Shown: positions 27,799 to 37,157, counted from the stretch's first letter. The stretch is 64,000 bases of DNA from Coriobacteriaceae bacterium (GCA_015062685.1 SUUE01000012.1:1-64000), one strand, 5' to 3'. Made by a program: numbers and translations. The notes: generated by a model not told the origin, from the letters alone.

Positions 27799-28581
27799 AT
27801 GGGCCGCGGCAGCCAGGACATGCCGAACGTGCTCGTGTTCGGCGGCACGACCGAGGGCCGCGAGATCGCCACGTGGCTCGGCGCGCGCGGCCGCTGCCAC
27901 GTGGTCGTGAGCTCGGCCACGGAGTACGGCGGCTCGCTCGTGGAGGGGCTGCCCAACGTCGAGTCGCTGACCGGGCGCCTTTCCCAGGCCGAAATGGAAC
28001 GGCTCATGCGCGGCCGCCCCTTCGCGTGCGTCATCGACGCCACGCACCCGTACGCGGTGGACGTGTCCGCCAGCGTCGCGGGCGCGGCCGGGGCGTGCGG
28101 CGTGCCGCTGCGGCGCGTGCTGCGCGAGGACGAGCCCGAGGGGCCGTGGGTCGGCGCGGACGGCCCGCTCCAGGCCGCGCGCTACGTGGCCGGGCGCCCC
28201 GGCAACGTGCTGCTGACCACCGGCACCAAGGACCTGGCGGTCTACGCGGAAACGGTCGAGGGCTTCGCGGAGCGCGTGTATGCGCGGGTGCTGCCCGTGG
28301 CCGCATCGCTCGAGGCCGCGAGCTCGCTCGGGCTGGCGGAGGGCCACGTCATCGCGGAGAAGGGCCCGTTCTCGAAAGAGGCCAACTGCGCCCTCATCCG
28401 CAGGCTCGGCATAGATATCATGGTCACGAAGGCGTCGGGCGCCGCCGGCGGCTTCTGGGAGAAGGTGCAGGCGGCGCGCGAATGCGGCACCGAGCTCGTG
28501 GTGATCCACCGCCCGGTTGCCGAGGACGGCTTGACGATCGACCAGCTGAAGGACGAGCTGGTGGGAAGAGGCATCGCATGA
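27799..28581 (+). CDS. cbiJ: Cobalt-precorrin-6A reductase CbiJ
   Basis: 260 residues. VLVFGGTTEGREIATWL is the family's nucleotide-binding start; CVIDATHPYAVDVS and VLLTTGTKDLAVY are the other signature blocks, and HVIAEKGPFSKEANCALIRRLGIDIMVTK lies near the end, shown here only in part by IAEKGPFS. It reduces cobalt-precorrin-6A with NAD(P)H. GGGAGG ends 6 bp before ATG 27799, which follows the stop of cbiGH directly; ATG 27820 is possible. Its stop overlaps the next start by 4 bp. Confidence 0.93.
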   Translation: MGRGSQDMPNVLVFGGTTEGREIATWLGARGRCHVVVSSATEYGGSLVEGLPNVESLTGRLSQAEMERLMRGRPFACVIDATHPYAVDVSASVAGAAGACGVPLRRVLREDEPEGPWVGADGPLQAARYVAGRPGNVLLTTGTKDLAVYAETVEGFAERVYARVLPVAASLEAASSLGLAEGHVIAEKGPFSKEANCALIRRLGIDIMVTKASGAAGGFWEKVQAARECGTELVVIHRPVAEDGLTIDQLKDELVGRGIA

Positions 28582-29786
28582 AGGTCTACCTCATAGGCGT
28601 TGGAATGGGCAACCCCGACACGCTGACGGTGGGGGCGAAGCGCGCCATCGAAGGAAGCGGCCTGCTCATCGGCGGCAAGCGCCTGCTGGAGCCGTTTGCC
28701 GCGCTCGACTGCGAGAAGCGCGAGCTCGTGCTGGCGGATGACATCGCCGCCGCCCTGGCCGGGGCGGCCTGCGACCAGGCGAGCGTGCTGCTGTCGGGCG
28801 ACGTGGGGTTCTACAGCGGCGCCGCGAAGCTCTACGACAAGCTCGCGGGCTGCGACGTGGAGGTGATCCCCGGCATCTCCTCGTTCGCGTACTTCTGCGC
28901 CAAGCTGCGCACGCCGTGGCAGGACGCCGCGCTCGTGTCGGCGCACGGCCGCGAGCACAACGCCGTGGGCGTCATCCAGTCGAGCGCAAAGACGTTCTGC
29001 ATAACCGGAGGCAAGACGAAGGTCTCCGACATATGCCGGGAGCTGGCCGCCCGCGGCATGGGCGAGCTGCCCGTGGCGGCGGGCGAGCGCCTATCCTACG
29101 GCGACGAGCGCATCGTGCGCGGCACGGCCGAGGAGATGGCGGGCATGGAGTTCGGCGACCTGGCGGTCATGCTCGTGGAGAACCCGCGCCCGACGCGGCC
29201 CGCGTGCGGCGCGCCCGCGCTGCCGGACGGCGCGTTCGAGCGCGGCAAGGCACCCATGACCAAGGAGGAGGTGCGCGCCCTGGCCATTGCCAAGCTGCGC
29301 ATCGAGCCCGACCATGTGGTGTGGGACGTCGGCGCGGGAACGGGCTCGGTGTCGGTGGAGGCCGCGCGCGCAGCCTTCCGCGGCATGGTGTACGCGGTGG
29401 AGAAGAGCCCCGACGCGATCGAGCTGCTCGGGCGCAACCGCGACGCGCTCGGCGCCGCGAACGTGCTCGTGGTGGAGGGCAGCGCGCCCGAGGCGCTGGA
29501 GGGCCTGCCCGCGCCCGACCGCGTGTTCGTCGGCGGGTCGTCGGGCCAGATGTGCGCGATCGTCGCGTGCGCCGCGCGCAAGAACCCGCACGTGCGCATC
29601 TGCGCCACGGCGGTCACGCTCGAGACGGTGGCCGACCTCATGGCATGCCTGCGCGACAACGGCGTGCAAGGCGCCGACATCGTGCAGGTGCAGGTGGCGC
29701 GAGCGAGCGAGGCGGGCGACTACCACCTCATGCGCGCCGAGAACCCGGTGCACATCGTGACGTTCGAGCCCGGCGGGGCGCGGTAA
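28578..29786 (+). CDS. cbiET: CbiE-CbiT fusion, cobalt-precorrin-7 methyltransferase/decarboxylase
   Basis: 402 residues. The first 200 are the CbiE-type tetrapyrrole methylase (VYLIGVGMGNPDTLTVGA, LLSGDVGFYSGA, VIPGISSFAYFCAKL) that methylates C5. The rest is CbiT, a class I SAM methylase acting at C15 with decarboxylation (HVVWDVGAGTGSVSVEAAR, VYAVEKSPDAIELLGRN, VFVGGSSGQM). The fused order equals CobL of the aerobic route. ATGA overlap with cbiJ suggests translational coupling. Confidence 0.94.
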   Translation: MKVYLIGVGMGNPDTLTVGAKRAIEGSGLLIGGKRLLEPFAALDCEKRELVLADDIAAALAGAACDQASVLLSGDVGFYSGAAKLYDKLAGCDVEVIPGISSFAYFCAKLRTPWQDAALVSAHGREHNAVGVIQSSAKTFCITGGKTKVSDICRELAARGMGELPVAAGERLSYGDERIVRGTAEEMAGMEFGDLAVMLVENPRPTRPACGAPALPDGAFERGKAPMTKEEVRALAIAKLRIEPDHVVWDVGAGTGSVSVEAARAAFRGMVYAVEKSPDAIELLGRNRDALGAANVLVVEGSAPEALEGLPAPDRVFVGGSSGQMCAIVACAARKNPHVRICATAVTLETVADLMACLRDNGVQGADIVQVQVARASEAGDYHLMRAENPVHIVTFEPGGAR

Positions 29787-29795
29787 GGGGGCAGC

Positions 29796-31214
29796 ATGAC
29801 CATTCGCGCGCCGCGCATCCTCATCGGCGCCCCCGCGAGCGGCGGGGGAAAGACCACGTTCACGTGCGGGCTGCTTCACGCGCTCGCGCGCCGCGGCATG
29901 GAGCCGGCGGCGTGCAAGTGCGGGCCCGACTACATCGACCCCATGTTCCACAGCGAGGTCATCGGCGCGCCGTCGCGCAACCTGGACCTGTTCTTCTCGG
30001 GGGAAGAGCAGGTGCGCAGGCTCGTGGCCAGCAGCGCCAGCGGGCACGGCATCGTGGTGGTGGAAGGCGCCATGGGCTACTACGACGGCATCGCGGTGAG
30101 CGACGAGGCGTCGCCCTGGCACGTCGCGCGCGCCACCGGCACGCCGGCCGTGCTCGTGGTGGACGGCCGCGGCCGCGCGCGCTCGATCGCTGCCGAGGTG
30201 GCGGGGTTCGCGCGCTTCCGCGACGACAGCCGCGTGGCGGGCGTCGTGCTCAACCGCGTGTCGTCCGCGCTCTACCCGCGGCTGAAGCGGCTCGTGGAGC
30301 AGGAGACGGGCGTGCGCGTGTACGGTCACCTTCCCGTGCTCGACGACTGCAGCCTGGAGAGCCGCCACCTGGGCCTCGTGACGGCATCGGAGGTGGAGGG
30401 CCTGCGTGCCAAGCTCGACCGCCTGGCCGGCGTCATGGAGGAGACGGTGGACATCGACGGGCTGGTCGCGCTCGCCGGCACCGCGGTGGGCTTGGAGAGC
30501 AGCGACTGGCAGGGCGCTGCGGGCGCTGTGGGCGCCGCCGTCTCGCCGCGGCCGCGCATCGCCGTCGCGCGCGACGACGCGTTCTGCTTCTACTACGCCG
30601 ACGCGCTGCGCCTGCTCGAGGGGCTGGGCGCGGAGCTCGCGTTCTTTTCGCCCCTGGCAGATGCCGCGCTGCCCGAGGGCGCTTCGGGGCTCTACCTGGG
30701 CGGGGGCTACCCCGAGCTGCACGCGCGCGAGCTGAGCGAGAACGCCCCGATGCGCGCGGCCGTGGCCCGCGCGGTGGCGGCGGGCATGCCGACCATCGCC
30801 GAGTGCGGCGGGTTCATGTACCTGCACGAGCGGCTCGAGGGCGACGACGGCACGCTCTACCCCCAGGTGGGCGCGGTGCGGGGCGCGTCGTTCAAGACGC
30901 CCAAGCTCGGACGCTTCGGCTACATCGAGATCACGGCGCGGCACGACGGCCTGCTCGCCGCAAGGGGCGAGAGCCTGCCCGCGCACGAGTTCCATTACTG
31001 GGATAGCGAGAACCCTGGCAGCGCGTTCCTGGCGCAGAAGCCGCAGTCGCCCCGCTCGTGGGAATGCGCCTTCGCCACGCCCACGATGTACGCGGGCTAC
31101 CCGCACCTTTACCTGCCGGCCCGGCCCGCTGCGGCGCGGCACTTCGTCGAGGCCTGCGCGGCGTTCGCGGCGGGAGAGGCCGCCGCGCCCCGCGCCGCCC
31201 GCGAGGAGGCCTAG
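29796..31214 (+). CDS. cbiA: Cobyrinic acid a,c-diamide synthase CbiA
   Basis: 472 residues. The N-terminal ATP-dependent synthetase domain starts with a P-loop, IGAPASGGGKTTFTCGLLHAL in outline (core GGGKTT), then KCGPDYIDPMFH and VVEGAMGYYDGI. The C-terminal glutaminase domain carries the Cys in TIAECGGFMYLHE and the late His in PAHEFHYWD. It amidates the a and c side chains with glutamine. It follows cbiET by 9 bp and is directly followed by cobD. Confidence 0.95.
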   Translation: MTIRAPRILIGAPASGGGKTTFTCGLLHALARRGMEPAACKCGPDYIDPMFHSEVIGAPSRNLDLFFSGEEQVRRLVASSASGHGIVVVEGAMGYYDGIAVSDEASPWHVARATGTPAVLVVDGRGRARSIAAEVAGFARFRDDSRVAGVVLNRVSSALYPRLKRLVEQETGVRVYGHLPVLDDCSLESRHLGLVTASEVEGLRAKLDRLAGVMEETVDIDGLVALAGTAVGLESSDWQGAAGAVGAAVSPRPRIAVARDDAFCFYYADALRLLEGLGAELAFFSPLADAALPEGASGLYLGGGYPELHARELSENAPMRAAVARAVAAGMPTIAECGGFMYLHERLEGDDGTLYPQVGAVRGASFKTPKLGRFGYIEITARHDGLLAARGESLPAHEFHYWDSENPGSAFLAQKPQSPRSWECAFATPTMYAGYPHLYLPARPAAARHFVEACAAFAAGEAAAPRAAREEA

Positions 31215-32264
31215 ATGGCCGGCGCCATGGGCCGCTTCGAGCACGGCGGGGACGTCTACGCGCACGAGGGCGCCGTCGACTTCTCGGCGAGCCTCAACCC
31301 GCTCGGCATGCCGCCCGCCGTGGTGGCTGCGCTGCGCGACGGCGCCGGGCGGTTCGACGCGTACCCCGACCCCGAGTGCCGCGAGCTGCGGGCGGCCATA
31401 GCGGCGGCCGAGGGCGTGAGCGCGGACCAGGTGCTTTGCACGGCGGGCGCGACCGACCTCATGTCGCGCGTCTGTCTGGCGCTGCACCCCGAGCGGGCGC
31501 TCGTGACGGCGCCGTGCTTCTCGGGCTACGAGCAGGCCCTCGAGCAGGCGGGCGTGCCCATCGAGCGCCACGAGCTGCGCGAGGCCGAGGGCTTCCGCGT
31601 GACCGAGCGCTTCGTGCAGCGCGTCCGCCGCACGCCGAACGCGCTCGTGTTCCTGTGCAACCCCAACAACCCGACGGGCCTGACCGTCGGGCGCGACCTG
31701 ATCGTGAGCGCCGTCCGCGCGGCGGCGGAGGCTGGATCCACGGTGGTGGTGGACGAGTGCTTCCTCGATTTCACGCGCGAGCCGTCCATGGTGCCGCTCT
31801 GCGGCGAGCTGCCGAACCTCGTGGTCATGCGGGCGTTCACGAAGCTCTACGCCATGGCGGGGCTGCGGCTGGGCTATGGCATCTGCTCGGATGCGGCCCT
31901 GCTCGGCCGCGTGCGCGCGGCGGGCCAGCCATGGGCCGTGTCGACGCCCGCGCAGGTGGCGGGCGTTGCGGCGCTCGGCGTGGAGGGCTGGGCCGAGCGG
32001 ACGCGCGCCTACGTGGACGCCGCGCGCGCCGAGCTCGCCGCCGCGCTGCGCGGCTTGGGCCTGCGCGTGATCGACGGCCAGGCGAACTACCTCATGTTCC
32101 AGGCGGGCGAGGGCCTCTACGAGCGCATGCTCGAGCGCGGGTTCCTCATCCGCCGCTGCGCCAACTTCCACGGGCTCGACGCCACGTGGTACCGCGTGGC
32201 CGTGCGCACCCGCGAGGACAACGCCGCTTTGGTCGCCGCCCTGCAGTCAGCGACCGCCGATTGA
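31215..32264 (+). CDS. cobD: Threonine-phosphate decarboxylase CobD-like aminotransferase
   Basis: 349 residues of the class I PLP aminotransferase fold. VDFSASLNPLGMP is the substrate-binding start typical of CobD. CNPNNPTGLTVGRD, VVDECFLDFT and the PLP lysine block RAFTKLYAMAGLRLGY follow. In cobalamin synthesis it makes aminopropanol phosphate for the lower loop. Histidinol-phosphate aminotransferase is the close alternative, but the position between cbiA and cbiP favours CobD. The ATG follows the cbiA stop directly; ATG 31227 is also possible. Its stop codon lies in the first unit of a tandem repeat. Confidence 0.88.
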   Translation: MAGAMGRFEHGGDVYAHEGAVDFSASLNPLGMPPAVVAALRDGAGRFDAYPDPECRELRAAIAAAEGVSADQVLCTAGATDLMSRVCLALHPERALVTAPCFSGYEQALEQAGVPIERHELREAEGFRVTERFVQRVRRTPNALVFLCNPNNPTGLTVGRDLIVSAVRAAAEAGSTVVVDECFLDFTREPSMVPLCGELPNLVVMRAFTKLYAMAGLRLGYGICSDAALLGRVRAAGQPWAVSTPAQVAGVAALGVEGWAERTRAYVDAARAELAAALRGLGLRVIDGQANYLMFQAGEGLYERMLERGFLIRRCANFHGLDATWYRVAVRTREDNAALVAALQSATAD

Positions 32265-32397
32265 TTCCGGGACGCCCTGCGAACGTTGGTAGATTTCGGG
32301 ATGGCCACGAATGGCGGTGAATTCCGGGACGACCCGCGAACGCGGGCGGATTCCGGGATGACCCGCGAACGTTGGCGGATTCCGGGATGACCCGTAG
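32263..32397. repeat. 29-bp tandem repeat, about 4.7 copies
   Basis: Units begin at 32263, 32292, 32319, 32349 and 32378, all with GATTCCGGGATGACCCGCGA or a close form. The first starts inside the cobD stop codon and the last runs into a REP copy. The remaining gap up to cbiP holds REP copies and a promoter-like TAAAAT. Confidence 0.85.
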
Positions 32398-32518
32398 GGG
32401 CGCTCCCCGAGCGCCCTCAACCGCGGCAGACGGACGCGCGGAGCGCGCCCCTACAAACAACTACGAACGCGGACGGGCGCGATGCGAACGGCGACGGACG
32501 CGCGGAGTGCGCCCCTAC
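32394..32518. repeat. REP-like dispersed palindromes, cluster 3
   Basis: Copies at 32394-32416 (forward), 32432-32454 and 32496-32518 (both inverse, GGACGCGCGGAG type). They separate cobD from cbiP inside the cobalamin cluster. Confidence 0.8.
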
Positions 32519-32521
32519 TGG

Positions 32522-32527
32522 TAAAAT
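32522..32527 (+). promoter_or_regulatory. Possible -10 box before cbiP
   Basis: TAAAAT, 35 bp before the GTG start of cbiP and upstream of its ribosome site. With the 297-bp repeat-filled gap it suggests that cbiP-cbiC may have their own promoter. No clear -35 box. Confidence 0.35.
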
Positions 32528-32561
32528 GCCAAGCGAATCAACGCGAACGGGAGGAACCGGG

Positions 32562-34040
32562 GTGGCTGCGAAGCCGATCATGGTGCAGGGCACGATGTCG
32601 GGGGTGGGCAAGAGCCTGCTCGTGGCGGGGCTGTGCCGCATCTTCGCGCAGGACGGCTACCGCGTGGCTCCGTTCAAATCGCAGAACATGGCGCTCAACT
32701 CGTGCATCACGGCGAGCGGCGCCGAGATGGGGCGCGCGCAGGTGGTGCAGGCCGAGGCCGCGGGCATCCCGCCCGAGGCGGCCATGAACCCCATCCTGCT
32801 CAAGCCCACGAGCGACGTGGGCTCGCAGGTCATCGTGAACGGCCACGCCATCGGCACCATGGGCGCGCGCGACTACTTCGCCTTCAAGCGCAGCCTCGTG
32901 TCCGACATCATGCGGGCCTACGACGACTTAGCCGGCCGCTTCGACATCATCGTCATCGAGGGCGCGGGCAGCCCGGCCGAGATCAACCTGAAGAGCGACG
33001 ACATCGTGAACATGGGCATGGCGCGCATGGCGGCCTCGCCCGTGCTGCTGGCGGGCGACATCGACCGCGGCGGCGTGTTCGCGCAGCTGCTCGGTACGCT
33101 GATGCTGCTGGACGACGACGAGCGGGCCATGGTGAAGGGCCTGGTCGTGAACAAGTTCCGCGGTGACAAGACGATCCTCGACCCGGGGCTGGACGCCCTG
33201 CGCGAGCGCGGCGGCGTGCCCATCGCGGGCGTCGTGCCGTACGTGCGCGTGGACATCGACGACGAGGACAGCCTGTCCGACCGCCTGGACGACCGGCGCG
33301 CCGACGCGCTGGTGGACGTCGCCGTCGTGCGGCTGCCGCGGCTGTCGAACTTCACGGACTTCATCGCGCTCGACGCCATCGACGGCGTGGGCGTGCGCTA
33401 CGTGCAGCGTGCGCGCGACCTCGGGGAACCCGACCTCGTCGTGCTGCCGGGCACGAAGAACACCATCGCGGACCTCAAGTGGCTGCGCGAGAGCGGCCTG
33501 GAGGCCGCGCTGCTCAAGCGCGCGGCCGCGGGCACGCCGGTCGTGGGCGTCTGCGGCGGCTACCAGATGCTCGGGCGCGAGGTGCGCGACCCGCACGGTG
33601 TGGAGGGCGGCGGCACGGTGCGCGGCATGGGCCTGCTTCCCGCGGTCACGTCGTTCGAGCCCGAGAAGCGCCAGGCGCGCACGTCGGGCGTTATCGGCCA
33701 GGTCGGTGGCGCGCTGGGCGGCCTGTCGGGCGCCCGCTTCGAGGGCTACGAGATACACATGGGGGAGACGGCCTGGGCCGACGGCGCGGGCGGAGAGCTT
33801 CCCGTGCTTGTTTCCGCCGGCAACGTGTACGGGACGTACGTGCACGGCATCTTCGACACCAAGGAGTGCGCGAGCGCCCTGGCCGCCGCGCTGTTCGAGG
33901 CGAAGGGCCTCGACGCGGGCAGCGTGCGGGTCGTCGACATGAAGGCCTACAAGCAGGAGCAATACGACGAGCTCGCGCGCGTGCTGCGCGGGAGCCTGGA
34001 CATGGACTTGATTTACCGCATTTTGGAAGAGGGCGTTTGA
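32562..34040 (+). CDS. cbiP: Cobyric acid synthase CbiP/CobQ
   Basis: 492 residues from GTG 32562, which follows GGGAGGA by 5 bp; the ATG at 32526 overlaps the likely -10 box and has no ribosome site. P-loop in [18 protein letters not shown], then [10 protein letters not shown] and [13 protein letters not shown] in the ATP-dependent half. The glutaminase half has the Cys in [12 protein letters not shown] and His in [10 protein letters not shown]. It amidates side chains b, d, e and g. Its stop overlaps the cbiC start. Confidence 0.95.
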   Translation: MAAKPIMVQGTMSGVGKSLLVAGLCRIFAQDGYRVAPFKSQNMALNSCITASGAEMGRAQVVQAEAAGIPPEAAMNPILLKPTSDVGSQVIVNGHAIGTMGARDYFAFKRSLVSDIMRAYDDLAGRFDIIVIEGAGSPAEINLKSDDIVNMGMARMAASPVLLAGDIDRGGVFAQLLGTLMLLDDDERAMVKGLVVNKFRGDKTILDPGLDALRERGGVPIAGVVPYVRVDIDDEDSLSDRLDDRRADALVDVAVVRLPRLSNFTDFIALDAIDGVGVRYVQRARDLGEPDLVVLPGTKNTIADLKWLRESGLEAALLKRAAAGTPVVGVCGGYQMLGREVRDPHGVEGGGTVRGMGLLPAVTSFEPEKRQARTSGVIGQVGGALGGLSGARFEGYEIHMGETAWADGAGGELPVLVSAGNVYGTYVHGIFDTKECASALAAALFEAKGLDAGSVRVVDMKAYKQEQYDELARVLRGSLDMDLIYRILEEGV

Positions 34041-34702
34041 TGAGCGGGTTGGATAAGCTGCAGCACGTCAGGCCGGCCGAGATCGAGGCGCGCAGCTTCG
34101 AGATCATCTCGGCGGAGCTGGCCGAGAGGGGAGTCGTGCTCGACCCCGAGAACGAGCTCGTCGTCAAGCGCGTCATCCACACGTCGGCCGATTTCGAGTA
34201 TGCGGGCGCGCTCGAGTTCTCCGAGCACGCGACCGCGATAGGCGTCGAGGCGCTGCGCGGCGGGTGCTCGGTGGTCACCGACACCAAGATGGCGGCCGCG
34301 GGCATAAACAAGCGCGTGCTGGCGAAGTTCGGGGGAGGTCTGCACAACTTCATATCCGATGCGGACGTGGCGGCCGAGGCCAAGGAGCGCGGCCTGACGC
34401 GCTCGGCCATCTGCATGGAGCGCGCCGCCGCGCTGGAAAAGCCGCTCGTCTACGCCGTGGGCAACGCGCCGACGGCGCTCGTGCGGCTCTACGAGATGCT
34501 GGAGGCGGGCGAGATGCCCGTCGCGCCCGCGCTCATCGTGGGCGTGCCGGTCGGCTTCGTAAACGTCGTGGAATCCAAGGAGCTCATCTGCGGGCTGGAC
34601 GTGCCGCACATCGTGGCGCGCGGGCGGAAGGGCGGCAGCAACGTGGCGGCGGCCATCGTGAACGCCCTCCTGTACTTGGCGAGCGGCAACGCGAGGGAAT
34701 GA
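34040..34702 (+). CDS. cbiC: Cobalt-precorrin-8 methylmutase CbiC
   Basis: 220 residues, the usual length. The catalytic His is His47 in VKRVIHTSADFEYAG. VVTDTKMAAAGIN and YAVGNAPTALVRL then VGVPVGFVNVVESKE are the other signature blocks. It moves the C11 methyl to C12, making cobyrinate. Start and stop overlap with cbiP (TGATG). It is the last cobalamin gene in the window. Confidence 0.95.
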   Translation: MSGLDKLQHVRPAEIEARSFEIISAELAERGVVLDPENELVVKRVIHTSADFEYAGALEFSEHATAIGVEALRGGCSVVTDTKMAAAGINKRVLAKFGGGLHNFISDADVAAEAKERGLTRSAICMERAAALEKPLVYAVGNAPTALVRLYEMLEAGEMPVAPALIVGVPVGFVNVVESKELICGLDVPHIVARGRKGGSNVAAAIVNALLYLASGNARE

Positions 34703-34804
34703 CGGCGGCGCGGCTGGCGCGCGGCGGGCCGCGTGGCATGGAGAAGCGCGGGGGCCTGGCGCGTTGCCGTGGGCGGCGCACCGCGGGAGGTTTAAGCTGG
34801 TGGC

Positions 34805-35467
34805 ATGAACGATTCTCGTGACAAGTTGAAGGCAGCCATCGTCGTGAACGCGATCATCGTCGCGCTCGAGGTGTGGGCGGTGTGCTCGGGCGTCACCAGG
34901 CTCGGGCCGTCCGTGTGCTTCACGTTCTATACGGAGTGCTCCAACCTGTTCGCCGGCGTGGCGTGCGCCGTGTGCGCCGTTGCCGACCTGCGCGAGCTCA
35001 GGGGCGGCGCGCCTTGCGGCCGCGCGGTTCGCTGGCTCAAGTACTCCGCGGCGTGCTGCCTGCTCATGACGCTGTTCGTGGTGGTGTTCGTGCTCATTCC
35101 CATGCTCCATTCCGTTGGGGTCCAGGGCATGTACCTGATGCTGATCGACGGCGTGAAGCCCATCACGCACCTGGGCGCGCCGCTGCTCGTGGCGGGGTCC
35201 TACATCGTGTTCGAGGCGGACCGCGGCATGTCGCTGCGGCAGAGCCTTGTGGGGTTCGTGCCCACGCTGGTGTACGCGGCGGTGGCCTACCCGTGCAACA
35301 TCCTGCGCGTGTGGAACGGGCCGTACCCGTTCTTCCAGGTGTGGAACATGCCCGTCTGGATGTCGGTGCTGTGGTTCGTGGCGCTGTTCTTCCTGGCGTT
35401 CGGGTTGTGCCAGATCCCGCGCCTGCTCGCGCGCCGCTACGGCAGGGGGCACGGCGAGCCCGCATGA
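34805..35467 (+). CDS. Six-helix integral membrane protein (Pr6Pr/FAR-17a-like)
   Basis: 220 residues with about six membrane helices. CFTFYTECSNLFAGVACAV near residue 40, GVKPITHLGAPLLV and a final LWFVALFFLAFGLCQIP resemble small six-helix proteins of the Pr6Pr or FAR-17a/AIG1-like type. The function of those is not known in bacteria. Its stop overlaps the next gene (ATGA). Confidence 0.6.
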   Translation: MNDSRDKLKAAIVVNAIIVALEVWAVCSGVTRLGPSVCFTFYTECSNLFAGVACAVCAVADLRELRGGAPCGRAVRWLKYSAACCLLMTLFVVVFVLIPMLHSVGVQGMYLMLIDGVKPITHLGAPLLVAGSYIVFEADRGMSLRQSLVGFVPTLVYAAVAYPCNILRVWNGPYPFFQVWNMPVWMSVLWFVALFFLAFGLCQIPRLLARRYGRGHGEPA

Positions 35468-36081
35468 TGAGCAAGACGCATATCGCGGTCGGCGCGGCTT
35501 CGGCGCTGGCGGTGGCGCAGGCGGGCTCGGTCGAGTCGTGCGTGGCCGCCGTGCTGGGCGGCAGCCTTGGCGGCATCATCGCTGATTGCGACATCCACCC
35601 GAGTCGGGCGCACAAGGACGCGCTCATGGGGAGGCTGATCGTCGTGGGCGTGGCCGCCGTGGCGCTGCTGGCGGATTGGTATGCGGACGCGGGGCTGTGC
35701 GACTACCTGGTCGCGAACCTTGGCGTGCCGCTTCTGGCGGGCGTCGTGGCGTTCGCCGCGCTGACGTTCGTGGGCGGGCACACCGATCACCGCTCGTTCA
35801 CGCACTCGCTCGTGGCCATGGCGTGCTTCTGCGCCGCGGTGTACCTGGCCTGCGCGCCGCTGCTGCCGTATTTCGCGGTGGGGTATGCGTCGCATCTGGT
35901 GCTGGACGTTGCGAACAAGCAGGGCATACGGCTGCTGTGGCCGTTGCGCAAGAACGTGAGCCTGGGCCTCTGCCGCGCCAAGGGCGCCGCCAACACGGCC
36001 CTGATGTTCACAGGCTTCGCCGCCGCCGTGCTCCTGCTTGCCTATCGCCTGGGCCTCATCGCCCCCGCCCTGCCCCTGTAA
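35464..36081 (+). CDS. YdjM-like membrane-bound metal-dependent hydrolase
   Basis: 205 residues, four or five helices. The family motif of histidines and acids is present: KTHIAVGAAS at the start, GGIIADCDIHPSRAH, GGHTDHRSFTHSLVAM and GYASHLVLDVANKQGIRLLWP. YdjM-type proteins are inner-membrane hydrolases with unknown substrate. The start overlaps the preceding gene's TGA; a second ATG follows directly. Confidence 0.83.
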   Translation: MMSKTHIAVGAASALAVAQAGSVESCVAAVLGGSLGGIIADCDIHPSRAHKDALMGRLIVVGVAAVALLADWYADAGLCDYLVANLGVPLLAGVVAFAALTFVGGHTDHRSFTHSLVAMACFCAAVYLACAPLLPYFAVGYASHLVLDVANKQGIRLLWPLRKNVSLGLCRAKGAANTALMFTGFAAAVLLLAYRLGLIAPALPL

Positions 36082-36118
36082 CTTGCCGCCCGCCCGCATA
36101 CGACTCTCTGCACCGCTC

Positions 36119-36444
36119 GTAGGGGCGCTCCCCGAGCGCCCTCAACCGCTGTCGACGGGCGCTCGGGGAGCGCCCCTGCAAACAACCGCGGTCGCGGCCG
36201 GTTATCGGCGTGCTCGCCCGACGGCTTGACCGCGACCGCCACGACCGCTGTAAATGCCGCTGTGACGGTTGACCCCGTAGGGGCGCTCCCGAGCGCCCGA
36301 TGGGGGCTTGCGTGCTCCGCGCGTCCGCGAATGATGCCCCATGCCGCTCGGACGCGGACTACGCTCGCCGTTTCCGGTTGCCCGTAGGGGCGCTCCCCGA
36401 GCGCCCTCAACCGCGGTCGACGGGCGCTCGGGGAGCGCCCCTAC
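36119..36444. repeat. REP-like dispersed palindromes, cluster 4
   Basis: Copies at 36119-36141 and 36157-36179 (facing pair), 36277-36298, and 36384-36406 with 36422-36444 (facing pair). The last pair is 61 bp in all with a 15-base TCAACCGCGGTCGAC centre, the cleanest BIME-like unit here. A 33-bp unit as in cbiGH lies at about 36246-36277. This fills the 359-bp gap; no gene is seen. Confidence 0.85.
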
Positions 36445-36716
36445 AAATCTTCCGGGTGAGCGACGCTCGGGATGTCCTGCAGCTCGAAACGATATCGCTG
36501 CGTGGCCTCGGGGTGCTTCTCCCGGTCCACTTCGGCGAGGAACATCTGCTTCGGGCGCGCCCAGAGCGAGCCGTCGCCGTAGAGCTTGCGGTAGATCACG
36601 AGCTCCTCGTCAGTCTCGGAGTGGCGCGCCACGTCTTCCACGAGGTAGCAATCGCCCTTGAAGTGCTTATACACGCGATGCAGCTGCAGCTCCCGCTGGG
36701 TCCCGTTGTCCGTCAT
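36441..36716 (-). CDS. DUF1653 protein
   Basis: 91 residues. [43 protein letters not shown] is the DUF1653 domain (key parts [18 protein letters not shown]), normally about 65-75 residues. Its function is unknown. ATG 36716 is chosen because the frame upstream of it is repeat sequence. The stop codon TAG is supplied by the end of a REP element (CTAC at 36441-36444), so the original C-terminus may have been altered. Confidence 0.83.
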   Translation of the reverse strand: MTDNGTQRELQLHRVYKHFKGDCYLVEDVARHSETDEELVIYRKLYGDGSLWARPKQMFLAEVDREKHPEATQRYRFELQDIPSVAHPEDL

Positions 36717-36813
36717 AGCAATCTCTTTCTGGTCGATGCCTTGCTTCCGATAGTTTACGCGAGCCCACGCGTCCATGTCTCTCGCCGACCGATGACGTGC
36801 TCCCGTATCGCCC

Positions 36814-36951
36814 GTAGGGGCGCTCCCCGAGCGCCCGCGATGGCATCCCGCGCACGGCGCTGCACCTCTCCGCGCACGGCGTTCGCGTTGGCTGCGGGGT
36901 TCTTGAGTCCGACGTCTCCGTACCGCCCGTAGGGGCGCGCTCCGCGCGTCC
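36814..36951. repeat. REP-like dispersed palindromes, cluster 5
   Basis: Two forward copies, 36814-36836 and 36929-36951 (GCGCGCTCC type). Together with the 197-bp element they fill the 492-bp gap 36717-37208, which has no gene. Confidence 0.8.
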
Positions 36952-36960
36952 ATGTTTCGC

Positions 36961-37157
36961 CGCGCAGCAAAATCACGCAAATCTGCCAAAATTTCGAGGA
37001 TGTCTGAAGATTTTCTCGGGCCTCAAAACTAACCCGCCAAAAACGCGCTTCTGACCTGGCGCAACGGAGGTGTCGTGTTTCCCGGGCTGTGAATTTTGAC
37101 CCTATATCTTCAGATAACCTCGAAATTTTGGCAGAAACGCAAAAATTTGCTGCGCGC
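36961..37157. repeat. 197-bp element with long terminal inverted repeats, copy 2
   Basis: Same length and ends as the element at 19631-19827: CGCGCAGCAAAATC at the left, TGCTGCGCG at the right, GTCTGAAGATT / TATCTTCAGATAACCTCG inside. The centre aligns best in reverse orientation with copy 1 (GGGTCAAAATTCACA against GGGTCAGATTTGACA, then CCAGGTCA in both). Confidence 0.85.

Noticed and set aside
26806-32171. Long minus-strand open frames across the cobalamin genes
   Set aside because: Composition is that of antisense shadows; every plus-strand gene beneath them has family motifs.
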